Positions 45,436 through 53,735 of a DNA stretch of 64,000 nucleotides are shown piece after piece (within the stretch, counting starts at the first letter, position 1; the number at the start of each line of letters is the position of its first letter). Made by a program: the position numbers and the translations under genes. The stretch spans positions 357,055 through 421,054 of the forward strand of contig NZ_FNYJ01000006.1 of assembly GCF_900108875.1 (NCBI RefSeq), in the 5' to 3' direction. The notes under the pieces are model-generated. The model ran no database searches. It was not told the DNA's origin and saw only the letters and a program-made list of their open reading frames with translations. Source of the stretch: Pseudomonas sp. NFR16 (GTDB lineage: Bacteria; Pseudomonadota; Gammaproteobacteria; Pseudomonadales; Pseudomonadaceae).

Positions 45436-46133
45436 TCCGGTTCGACTCCCAGTTCGTCCCACAGTCGGCGAATGTCTTTGCCGGCGATCAGCACGATCAG
45501 CACCATCAACATGGCCATGGCCCAGAGACCCACGCCCGGGTGGACATCCAGCATGCCCGCGAGTTTGATGATCGCCACCAGAATCCCGAGCAGACAGACC
45601 TCGAGCATGCTCCAGGGCCGCAGGTGTTCCAGGGTGCGCATGCAGGTCTTGAAGCCGGGTGCGATTTCCCCGCGATGGGCATGGGCCAGCACCCAGAACA
45701 GCAGGGCGATCTGCAACGCGGGGGCGAGAATGATTGCCAGCCCGGCGACCAGCGCAATCAGGGTGATCTGACCTTGCGCCAACGCCTGCACCGAGCCCCA
45801 CAACGTCACCGCGTTGTGCAGGCCTTGCATGCTGATGCTGATGACCGGAAACACGTTGGCGAAGATGAACAGAATCCCGGCCGCGACGCTCAACGCCAGC
45901 AATTGTTCGATGCTCATGCGATGACCGCGGTCGAGCACGGCGGCGCAGCGCAGGCAATACGCGGTCTCGCCCTTGTTCAAGGCTTGCGATTCGTACAGCG
46001 AGTCACAGTGCTCGCAGATGATCCAGCGCTGTGCTGAATCGGCGTGCGGGGGCGGGCTTTCGGTCATCGGCGCCGTTGTCGTTGAAGAAGTGGACGTGTT
46101 CACGATAGATCGGCTTTGAGCATACGCATGCAC
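45432..46133 (-). CDS. pqiA: PqiA-like membrane protein, first half-protein
   Basis: Inner-membrane protein of 233 aa, homologous to the first PqiA module. Zinc ribbon CEHCDSLYE and CLRCAAVLD at about 40-67, followed by four membrane segments (MSIEQLLALSVAAGILFIFANVFP and on). Start uncertain: ATG 46133, GTG 46103 or ATG 46067, none with a strong ribosome site. First gene of the operon pqiA-pqiA-pqiB-pqiC. Confidence 0.9.
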   Translation of the reverse strand: MHAYAQSRSIVNTSTSSTTTAPMTESPPPHADSAQRWIICEHCDSLYESQALNKGETAYCLRCAAVLDRGHRMSIEQLLALSVAAGILFIFANVFPVISISMQGLHNAVTLWGSVQALAQGQITLIALVAGLAIILAPALQIALLFWVLAHAHRGEIAPGFKTCMRTLEHLRPWSMLEVCLLGILVAIIKLAGMLDVHPGVGLWAMAMLMVLIVLIAGKDIRRLWDELGVEPE

Positions 46134-46430
46134 AAAGGCGAGGCAGGCGACGATACGCCATCGCGGCAGTGCCCGCCGGGTTTGCTTGAGACTGAATTCA
46201 TGAACAGCACGCTGTCTGGTTGGCTAGAGAGATTGACCACGGTGCCAGCATCGGGTTCGACGGCGGTTCGCCTTCTCGGCATCGCGGTGGGATGAACACC
46301 GTCCGTTGCGCGCTGGCATGACCTCCCTGCGGCAAGTGTCGCTGCAAACGCGACAAGTGTAGCGCGACAGCGCGATCAGCAGGAGGGCATCGTGCGGTTA
46401 ATTATCTGAAAAAGAAGGCTTTCTTCGGCG
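46134..46430. other. Intergenic region, pqi promoter side
   Basis: About 300 bases upstream of the pqi operon, ending at the sigma-54 promoter of the dehydrogenase. No gene and no further motif seen. Confidence 0.4.
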
Positions 46431-46446
46431 TGGCACAGCGCTTGCT
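46431..46446 (+). promoter_or_regulatory. Sigma-54 promoter of quinoprotein dehydrogenase
   Basis: TGGCACAGCGCTTGCT: -24 TGGCAC and -12 TTGCT, GG-N10-GC spacing, essentially consensus. It lies 58 bases upstream of the ATG at 46505. Confidence 0.88.
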
Positions 46447-46504
46447 CTCTCGTTCGACAGCCGGGGCAGCCAAGCGCCCGGTTCTAATAAGAACGGAGAG
46501 CCAC

Positions 46505-48674
46505 ATGAACCGATTTGGCCAGCATCCGCGCCTGCCTGGCGCCTTTCCTCGACTCTATCTCGCCGCCAGCCCTGGGCGTTGCCTTCAGTCCGCAGACGTT
46601 CGCTGCACAGCCTGCGCAGGTTGACGGGGCGCGAATCAGCGCCGCCGATCAGGAACCGGGAAACTGGATGAGTCACGGACGCACCTACGACGAGCAACGC
46701 TTCAGCCCGCTGAAAAAGATCAACGATGGCAACGTCTCGGGACTGGGCCTGGCCTGGACTTACAAACTGGACATCGACCGGGGTGTCGAAGCCACGCCGA
46801 TCGTGGTTGATGGTGTGATGTACACCACGGGGCCGTTTTCGGTGGTGTACGCACTGGATGCCCGCGATGGCAAATTGCTCTGGAAATACGACCCGCACTC
46901 CGATCGCAGCCGCGCGGGCGAAGCCTGTTGCGATGCCGTCAACCGCGGCGTGGCCGTCTGGGGCGGTAAGGTATTCATCGGCGTACTCGACGGCCGCCTG
47001 GAGGCCATCGACGCGAAAAGCGGGCAGAAGGTCTGGTCGGTGGACACCCGCACGGATCCCGATCGCAGCATCACCATCACCGGTGCGCCGCGGGTGGTGA
47101 AAGGCAAGGTCATCATCGGTAACGGCGGTGCCGAATATGGCGTGCGCGGCTACATCACAGCCTATGACGCCGAGACCGGCAAGCAGGACTGGCGATTCTT
47201 CACCGTCCCTGGCGACCCGAAACTGCCGCCGGAAAACAAAGCCATGGAGATCGCCAGCAAAACCTGGTTTGGCGACAAGTTTGTCGAACAGGGCGGCGGC
47301 GGGACCGTCTGGGATTCGATGTCCTACGACCCGAAACTGAACCTGCTGTACATCGGCGTCGGCAACGCCTCGTCCTGGAACCCGCGTCTGCGTTCTGAAG
47401 GCAAGGGTGACAACCTGTTTCTTTCGTCCATCATCGCCCTCAATCCCGACAACGGCGAATACGTCTGGCATTACCAGACCACGCCCGGCGATGCGTGGGA
47501 TTTCACCGCTACCGCGCACATCATGCTGGCGGACCTGAAGATCGATGGCAAAGAGCGGCAAGTGCTCATGCAGTCGCCCAAGAACGGCTTTTTCTACGTG
47601 ATCGACCGCAAGACCGGCGAGCTGCTGTCGGCGAAAAACATCGTCCCGATCAACTGGGCGAGCGGCGTCGACATGAAGACCGGCAGGCCGATCGTCGATG
47701 AAAAGGCCGCGGTCTACTGGCGCGACCCGGAAAAGAAAGCGCTGTTGGTGCAGCCTGCATTCTGGGGCGCCCATGACTGGCAGCCGATGTCCTACAACCC
47801 GCAGACGGGCCTCGTCTACATTCCCGCGCACATCATGTCGGCGCTGTACCAGGACGTCGACGGCCAGCCGCCGCGCAAGAAATTCAAGAGCATGTACCAG
47901 TTGCAGGTCAACACCGGAATGATGCCGGAGGACCCGGACGGCCTGCGCAAGCTGGCCGACACCTGGACCGGCAAGCTCATCGCCTGGGATCCGCTCAAGC
48001 AAGAGGCGCGCTGGGAGGTGCCGTATTCGACGATCTTCAACGGTGGCACGCTGAGCACCGCGGGCAATCTACTGTTCGAGGGCACCGCGGACGGGCGAGT
48101 GGTCGCTTACTCGGCCGACAAGGGCAAGGTGTTGTGGGAGCAACCGGCCAACACCGGTGTGATGGCCGGCCCTGTGACGTATGAGGTGGACGGCGAGCAG
48201 TACGTGACGTTCATGGCAGGGTGGGGCGGCGCGTTTTCGACCTTCGCCGGCGCGTTGTCATTGCGCGCCGGGGTCAAGCCCAACGCCCAGGTGCTGACCT
48301 ACAAACTGGGCGGAACGGCGAAGCTGCCTGACCTGAAATACAAATACGCCGATCGCAAGGTCGATCCACCGGCCTTTACCGGCACCACCGAGCAAGTGGA
48401 TAAGGGCCGCGCGCTGTTCAACGGCCATTGCGACACCTGCCATGGCATCAACGCCATCAGCGGCGGCGTGCTGCCGGATCTGCGCATGCTCAGCAAGGAA
48501 AATCATCAGATGTTCCTCGGCATCGTCTACGGCGGCCGGGTCAATGACGGCATGCCGTCGTTCGCCGAGGAGCTCAAGCCCGACGAAATCGAGCTGGTGC
48601 ACCAATACATCATCAAACGCGCCAACGACCTGAAGAAAGAAATGGCGTCGGCCAAAACCGCAGCGGCGCAGTAA
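46505..48674 (+). CDS. Quinohaemoprotein (PQQ- and haem c-) alcohol dehydrogenase, signal peptide frameshifted
   Basis: Periplasmic alcohol dehydrogenase of the type II PQQ family. The eight-bladed propeller carries the adjacent-Cys pair GEACCDAVNRG, the catalytic Asp in GDAWDF and tryptophan docking repeats. A C-terminal cytochrome c domain has CDTCH about 80 residues from the end with an axial Met in MPSFAEEL, as in quinohaemoprotein ADHs. The main frame is open from a TTG at 46515, but the ribosome site (GGAGAG) points to ATG 46505 in another frame. Removing one C from the run 46570-46572 joins the two and gives a standard signal peptide ending TFAA. So it is either frameshifted or mis-sequenced there. 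Sigma-54 promoter upstream. Confidence 0.88.
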
Positions 48675-48685
48675 ACGCCATACAC

Positions 48686-48795
48686 CTGTAGGAGCGTGGC
48701 TTGCCCGATTGCAATGTGTCGGAACCCCCCGTTGTTGTCCGACACACCGCTATCGCGGGCAAGGTGGAGCGCCACCCCGGTCGCTCCTGCGGGAT
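48686..48795. repeat. REP-like nested inverted repeat
   Basis: Outer arms TAGGAGCG and CGCTCCTG, middle CTTGCCCGAT against ATCGCGGGCAAG, inner GTGTCGGA/TCCGACAC. Imperfect palindrome of a common Pseudomonas intergenic type, related to the element at about 54930-55012. It separates the alcohol and aldehyde dehydrogenase genes. Confidence 0.75.
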
Positions 48796-48827
48796 CGCAT
48801 ATCCAATCGATAAAAAGAGGCAACCCC

Positions 48828-50270
48828 ATGAGCAACCCGCTACCCATCTACCAAAGCTACATCGATGGCGCGTTCAGCGCCGGCGACAACCACATCCAGG
48901 TATTCAATCCGGCCAACGGCGATCTATTGGGTTCGGTGCCGGAAACCAGCTTGAGCGAGGTCGAACGGGCCATCGCCGCGGCCCGCGCGGCGCAGAAAGG
49001 CTGGGCCCGCAAGCCGGCGAACGAGCGCGCCGGTTACCTGCGCCAGATCGCGACCAAGGTGCGCGAGAACGCCGACCGGCTGGCGCGAATCATTACCGCC
49101 GAACAGGGCAAGGTACTGGGACTGGCGCTGGTGGAAGTGAACTTCACAGCCGATTACCTGGATTACATGGCGGAGTGGGGGCGCCGTCTCGAAGGCGAAA
49201 TCCTCACCAGTGATCGGCCCGGTGAAAACATCTTCGTGTTCCGCAAGCCTCTGGGCGTGGTCGCGGGCATTCTGCCGTGGAATTTTCCGTTCTTCCTCAT
49301 TGCCCGCAAGCTCGCCCCGGCGCTGATCACAGGCAACACCATCGTGATCAAACCCAGCGAAGAAACGCCGATCAACTGCTTCGAATTCGCCAAATTGCTC
49401 GCCCAGACCGATCTGCCCAACGGCGTGGTCAACATCGTCTCCGGCAGGGGCGCTACGGTGGGTAACGCGCTCAGCGCCAGCGCCGGGGTGGACATGGTCA
49501 ACTTCACCGGCAGTGTTGCCACCGGCCAGCGAATCATGGCCGCCGCCGCGCACAACATCACCAAACTCAACCTGGAGCTGGGCGGCAAGGCGCCGGCCAT
49601 CGTGCTGGCCGACGCTGATCTGGATCTGGCGGTCAAGGCGATCACTGCATCGCGGGTGATCAACACCGGGCAGGTGTGCAACTGCGCCGAGCGCGTGTAC
49701 GTCGAGCGCAAGGTCGCTGATCAGTTCATCGAGAAAGTCAGCGCCTCAATGGCTGCGACCCGATACGGCGACCCGCTGGCAGAGGACGGGCTGGACATGG
49801 GGCCGCTGGTGAACAAGGCCGGTCTGGACAAAGTCGCGCAGATGGTTGAAACCGCGGTGGGCGATGGCGCGCAGGTGATCACTGGCGGCGCGGTGGCCGA
49901 CCGTGACGGCAAGGGTTTCCACTACCAGCCGACCGTGCTCGCCAATTGCCGTCAGGACATGGAAATCATGCGCCAGGAGATCTTCGGGCCGGTGCTGCCG
50001 ATCCAGATCATCGATGACCTGGATCAGGCGATCGAACTGGCGAACGACTGTGAATACGGTCTGACGTCCTCGATCTACACCCGCGACCTCAGCGCGGCCA
50101 TGCGCGCCTGCAACGAGATCGACTTCGGCGAAACCTACATCAACCGGGAAAATTTCGAGGCCATGCAGGGCTTCCACGCCGGCATCCGCAAGTCCGGGAT
50201 CGGCGGCGCGGACGGCAAGCACGGCGTCTACGAGTTCACCCATACCCACGTGGTGTACATCCAGATCTGA
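48828..50270 (+). CDS. aldA: Aldehyde dehydrogenase, AldA-type (lactaldehyde/glycolaldehyde)
   Basis: Cytosolic NAD-dependent aldehyde dehydrogenase of 480 aa. The catalytic Cys is in NTGQVCNCAERV, the general-base Glu in LNLELGGKAP and the Rossmann loop is FTGSVATG. The sequence is close to E. coli AldA (479 aa), including the C-terminal NRENFEAMQGFHAG block. It would oxidise the aldehyde made by the dehydrogenase upstream. The ATG at 48828 follows AGAGG; the longer frame upstream runs into the REP element. Any promoter of its own is not evident. Confidence 0.9.
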   Translation: MSNPLPIYQSYIDGAFSAGDNHIQVFNPANGDLLGSVPETSLSEVERAIAAARAAQKGWARKPANERAGYLRQIATKVRENADRLARIITAEQGKVLGLALVEVNFTADYLDYMAEWGRRLEGEILTSDRPGENIFVFRKPLGVVAGILPWNFPFFLIARKLAPALITGNTIVIKPSEETPINCFEFAKLLAQTDLPNGVVNIVSGRGATVGNALSASAGVDMVNFTGSVATGQRIMAAAAHNITKLNLELGGKAPAIVLADADLDLAVKAITASRVINTGQVCNCAERVYVERKVADQFIEKVSASMAATRYGDPLAEDGLDMGPLVNKAGLDKVAQMVETAVGDGAQVITGGAVADRDGKGFHYQPTVLANCRQDMEIMRQEIFGPVLPIQIIDDLDQAIELANDCEYGLTSSIYTRDLSAAMRACNEIDFGETYINRENFEAMQGFHAGIRKSGIGGADGKHGVYEFTHTHVVYIQI

Positions 50271-50277
50271 GGCGCTT

Positions 50278-52224
50278 TCATCCGGCTCGGTTGGGCTGCA
50301 CGATCCGGTATTTTTTCATCTTGCGGTAAAGCGTTGACCGGGCGACGGCGAACTCGTCGGCGACCCCGGTCACGTTCCACTGGTGCCGGCGCAGGGCTTC
50401 CTTCAGACGCTGTTCTTCGTCGTCTGCGGTGAGCCGTGCCAGCGGCAAACGGTCGGGCAGGGCATTGGGTACGGCGTGGTCGAGTGCCGCCTGATCAACA
50501 ATGTCCGCCGGCAGACACGTCGTGTCGATCAGCCCTTCGTCGGCGACTGCCACCGCGTAACGCAGCACATTGATCAACTGGCGGATGTTGCCGGGCCAGG
50601 CGTACCGGCTCAACAGCTTCAGGCTGATCGGATCGATGCGGCAGGCTTGCCCGCCGGGCTGATCACGCAGGACCGATTCGATCAGCAGCCGGATGTCGCT
50701 GCGCTCGCGCAACGCCGGCAGGTGCAGGGTCATGCCGTTCAACCGGTAGAACAGGTCCTCGCGAAAGGTCTTGCTGGCCATCATGCTGGCCAGGTTCTGG
50801 TGGGTCGCGGAGATGACCTGAATGTCCAGCGGAATGGGCGCGTCGGCGCCCAAGGGTGAAATTTCCCGCTCCGCCAGTACGCGCAGCAAGCGGGTCTGCA
50901 AATGCGCGGGCATGTCACCGATTTCGTCCAGGAACAGGGTGCCGCCATTGGCGATTTCCAGCTTGCCTTTCATGCCTTTCTTGCTGGCGCCGGTAAAGCT
51001 GCCGCTGCGATAGCCGAACAGTTCGCTCTCGATCAGGGTTTCCGGAATGGCTGCGCAGTTGAGCGCCACGAACGGCCCGGCCCGCCGTTGGCTGGCGAGG
51101 TGAATCGCGCGAGCGAAGGCTTCTTTGCCGGTGCCGGTCTCGCCGTTGATGAGGATCGGCAGGTCCTTGTCCAGCACCTTGCGCAAGCGCGCCACACTCT
51201 GCTGCAGCCGCAGGTCGCCACCGCTCAGCCGCTCCAGCGTGGGCGCGCAAGGGTGCATCTGCGCAGGCCTCGGCTCGGGCGACCGGGCAGGCTGAACCTT
51301 GACCGGCATGCGCAGGCCAATCTCCAGCAAGCGCTGGCCGCTGCGCAGACGCGTGGCATTGGCGCCGCCGTTGCACAGTCGCAGCAGTTGCTCGACGTCC
51401 ACCGGCAGCAGCGCGCTCAATGTTTGGCCCAGCAGCGGGCCGTCGCCGTGGTTCTGATGCTCGACGAATGCCGCGCGGTTCGCGCCGATCACCCGGCCCT
51501 GGTCATCCAGCGCCAGCAATTGCTCATTGACCAGGTCGCTGATGTCCTCGCAGGGCTTGATCATCAGCGTCAGGGTGTTGCGGTGGCTGTGGCGGAAGTA
51601 GGCGTTCTCGATCATCCGCGCGTACATGATCACCAGTTGCAGCGTCAGGTATTGCGCCTCTTTCGGACCGTTGCTGTTCAGGCAGGACGCGTTGAGGCAG
51701 CCGCGCACCTGGCCCAGCGAATCGAAGATCGGCGAGACCGAACAGCTCAGGCGATCGTTTTCCCGCAGAAAGTGCTCATCGCGATGAATGATCAGTGCGC
51801 TGCCCGAGGCCAGGCCGGTGCCGATGCCGTTGGTGCCGACCAGCGATTCATCCCAGCGTGAACCTGCGATCAGGCCCGAATCGGCGTAGGCGCTGCCGGT
51901 GGTTGGCACGCGCGAGTCCAGCGCGATGCCGTGTTCGTCGCTCAATAGCACGGCGAATCCGGCCTGGCCCACGCGCTTGGCCAGGCCGCTGACCCCTTGG
52001 CCGGCGATGGACATGTAATCGTGGTGGAATTCCTGATGGCGATGAATTTCGGCGGCGCTGAGGATCACCTTGTTGGCCCGGCCTGCCGGCTTCAGGCCGT
52101 GCTCGACCACGCTGCGATACCAGGACTGCACGATCAGGCCATCGGACGGCAGGCTGCGGTCGGCAAAGTAATCGCCGACGAACGCTTTGAGATCAGCAGG
52201 TCCGGCTGAGGTCTGCAACGACAT
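50278..52224 (-). CDS. Sigma-54-dependent activator, AcoR-like (GAF-AAA-HTH)
   Basis: Enhancer-binding protein of 648 aa. A GAF-like sensor occupies about 50-200 (GVSGLAKRVGQAGFAVLLSDEHG). A middle linker leads to the AAA+ domain with Walker A GETGTGKEA, the sigma-54-contacting GAFTGA loop here read as GSFTGAS, and DEIGDMP. The Fis-type HTH is at the end (NVTGVADEFAVARSTLYRKMKKYRI). The ATG at 52224 follows CAGGAGAG. It is convergent with aldA and most likely activates the sigma-54 promoter at 46431; alcohols or aldehydes are the expected signal. Confidence 0.9.
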   Translation of the reverse strand: MSLQTSAGPADLKAFVGDYFADRSLPSDGLIVQSWYRSVVEHGLKPAGRANKVILSAAEIHRHQEFHHDYMSIAGQGVSGLAKRVGQAGFAVLLSDEHGIALDSRVPTTGSAYADSGLIAGSRWDESLVGTNGIGTGLASGSALIIHRDEHFLRENDRLSCSVSPIFDSLGQVRGCLNASCLNSNGPKEAQYLTLQLVIMYARMIENAYFRHSHRNTLTLMIKPCEDISDLVNEQLLALDDQGRVIGANRAAFVEHQNHGDGPLLGQTLSALLPVDVEQLLRLCNGGANATRLRSGQRLLEIGLRMPVKVQPARSPEPRPAQMHPCAPTLERLSGGDLRLQQSVARLRKVLDKDLPILINGETGTGKEAFARAIHLASQRRAGPFVALNCAAIPETLIESELFGYRSGSFTGASKKGMKGKLEIANGGTLFLDEIGDMPAHLQTRLLRVLAEREISPLGADAPIPLDIQVISATHQNLASMMASKTFREDLFYRLNGMTLHLPALRERSDIRLLIESVLRDQPGGQACRIDPISLKLLSRYAWPGNIRQLINVLRYAVAVADEGLIDTTCLPADIVDQAALDHAVPNALPDRLPLARLTADDEEQRLKEALRRHQWNVTGVADEFAVARSTLYRKMKKYRIVQPNRAG

Positions 52225-52388
52225 AGATGACTCTCCTGATGCGGCTGCGACCATGAGGCCCCAACGCATGATTATTGTTCTGTGTCCTCTAAGGACGGCC
52301 GCCGAGGCATTCGGGGCGGCAGGGATAACGCTCAGACTAGCGCCTGTGACGAAATATGCCTGTTACAAAAAATAATTCACGGCGCGCT

Positions 52389-52414
52389 CCGGGTACAGCA
52401 AATGCTGTACCCGG
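52389..52414. promoter_or_regulatory. Perfect 12-bp palindrome upstream of pqqA
   Basis: Arms CCGGGTACAGCA and TGCTGTACCCGG with an AA centre. No T tract follows, so an operator or activator site is more likely than a terminator. It lies between the divergent activator gene and pqqA. Confidence 0.6.
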
Positions 52415-52627
52415 TCGCCTGCTGCACAGCGCAGCCCGGGCCAGAGCGGCGGAGCGCGAAACTCTGATCAGCGTGCTGCACGGCACCTGTTGCAAGGTCG
52501 CGACAGCTGTAGCGCAAGTGTCCCGCCGCCGCGCCCGGGCCGGGGCTGCGCGGGTCTTGCGGTGTCCGGACAACGGCGTATAACCGGAGCTGCCGGGCTG
52601 TTCCGGTCAATCGAGGAGGCATCGTCT

Positions 52628-52699
52628 ATGTGGACCCGACCTGCATACACCGACCTGCGTATCGGCTTCGAAGTCACTATGTACTTCGCCAGCCGCTGA
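52628..52699 (+). CDS. pqqA: PQQ precursor peptide PqqA (stand-alone)
   Basis: Peptide of 23 aa, MWTRPAYTDLRIGFEVTMYF then A-S-R. It matches PqqA, keeping the E-V-T-M-Y core in which Glu15 and Tyr19 are joined to make the cofactor pyrroloquinoline quinone. A GGAGG ribosome site lies about 8 bases upstream and a terminator follows at once. No pqqB, C, D or E is in the window, so this is an additional or detached precursor gene. The nearby quinoprotein dehydrogenase needs PQQ, which suggests matched supply. Confidence 0.93.
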   Translation: MWTRPAYTDLRIGFEVTMYFASR

Positions 52700-52705
52700 G
52701 CATCG

Positions 52706-52731
52706 AGCCCCGCCCGTGCGCGGGGCTTTTC
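52706..52731 (+). terminator. Terminator of pqqA
   Basis: AGCCCCGC/GCGGGGCT with a six-base loop, then TTTTCTT; it starts 7 bases after the pqqA stop. Confidence 0.88.
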
Positions 52732-52745
52732 TTGCCATTCCGGCG

Positions 52746-53615
52746 TCAGAGCTTGGCCCAGAAATCCTCTGCGAAGTCGCTCAGTGCCGTGTTGGGGCGG
52801 AACAGGCGGATCTCGACGGGAATGTCCCAATGCTCATCCAGCGCCCGAACCAGCTTGCCGTTGACCACTTCCGCCTCCGACAAGGTTCTCGGCAGCCAGG
52901 CAAAGCCTTTTCCTTCCTGAGCCATGGACAACAGCACCGCCGCCAGGTGGGAGCTGAAAACAGTGTTCAGCGTCGGCGGCCGGTCTTCCTTGCGTAGCCT
53001 TGCGGCGATGATCCGCCCCAGGCCCGACTCCGCCGTGTACGCCAGGTGTGGCGGCGCGATGCCTGGCGCCGCGGGTTCGCTGTCGCGGGCGCGCAACGGC
53101 ACCAACAGATCGCTGCCGACGACCTTGGACTGAAACTGATCGGCGGCAAAACGCGGCGGCACGTCGGGATGCTGATGGCACAACAGAAACTGCACTTCGC
53201 CGCCCAGCAGCATGTGCTCGCACACGCTCATGTTGTCCGACAGCAGGCGGATCGCCTCCAGCGGCCCTGAGCGTTCGGCGGCGCGCACCCAGCCGGGAAA
53301 AAAGGTGAACGACAGCGAGTGCGTGGCGGCGAAATGCAACGTACGCGCCTGCTTGCCTGCGACCTCGCGCGCTTCCTGACGCATCTGGTACAGGCGCCGG
53401 GTCATCTCCTGGGCATTGTCGAGCATGTGCCGTCCGGCATCGGTCAGCGTTGCGCCTTGGGTGGTGCGCTCGAACAGGTCGACGCCAACCCAGGTCTCGA
53501 GCGCGCGGATCCTGCGACTGAACGCCGGCTGGGTGACATGCCGAAGCTCGGCCGCCCGGGAAAAATTCCCGCTTTGCGCCAGTACATTGAAATCTTCCAG
53601 CCAGACCAATTCCAT
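52746..53615 (-). CDS. LysR-family regulator
   Basis: LysR-type regulator of 289 aa. The HTH (about 1-60) reads WLEDFNVLAQSGNFSRAAELRHVTQPAFSRRIRALE. The effector domain follows from about 90. It is divergent from tarD with a 120-base gap, the classical arrangement for a regulator of the neighbouring catabolic gene. Expected inducer is tartrate or a related acid; that is inference. Confidence 0.92.
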   Translation of the reverse strand: MELVWLEDFNVLAQSGNFSRAAELRHVTQPAFSRRIRALETWVGVDLFERTTQGATLTDAGRHMLDNAQEMTRRLYQMRQEAREVAGKQARTLHFAATHSLSFTFFPGWVRAAERSGPLEAIRLLSDNMSVCEHMLLGGEVQFLLCHQHPDVPPRFAADQFQSKVVGSDLLVPLRARDSEPAAPGIAPPHLAYTAESGLGRIIAARLRKEDRPPTLNTVFSSHLAAVLLSMAQEGKGFAWLPRTLSEAEVVNGKLVRALDEHWDIPVEIRLFRPNTALSDFAEDFWAKL

Positions 53616-53735
53616 CGTGATGCCGTCCGCGCATTGAGTGCCGCGTTTTTAGCATTGGCCGCGACAAAAGGTCCAGCCCTAGAGTGGGCCCATCCAAGCG
53701 CTGCACCTCTTCACCTAAAACAACAGGAGTCACCC

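Noticed and set aside
45436..45957. Upstream extension of the second PqiA frame
   Set aside because: Overlaps the first PqiA gene in another frame and is rich in Arg, Gly and His; the ATG at 45435 overlapping the stop codon is the natural start.
46398..48002. Open frame of about 530 codons antisense to the alcohol dehydrogenase
   Set aside because: No domain or ribosome site; the plus strand has the complete PQQ enzyme.
48696..48827. Extended N-terminus for aldA
   Set aside because: It translates the REP element; AldA proteins start at MSNPLPIYQ-like sequence with the AGAGG site upstream.
52490..52627. In-frame extension upstream of pqqA
   Set aside because: PqqA peptides start at MWT; the GGAGG site sits right before that ATG.
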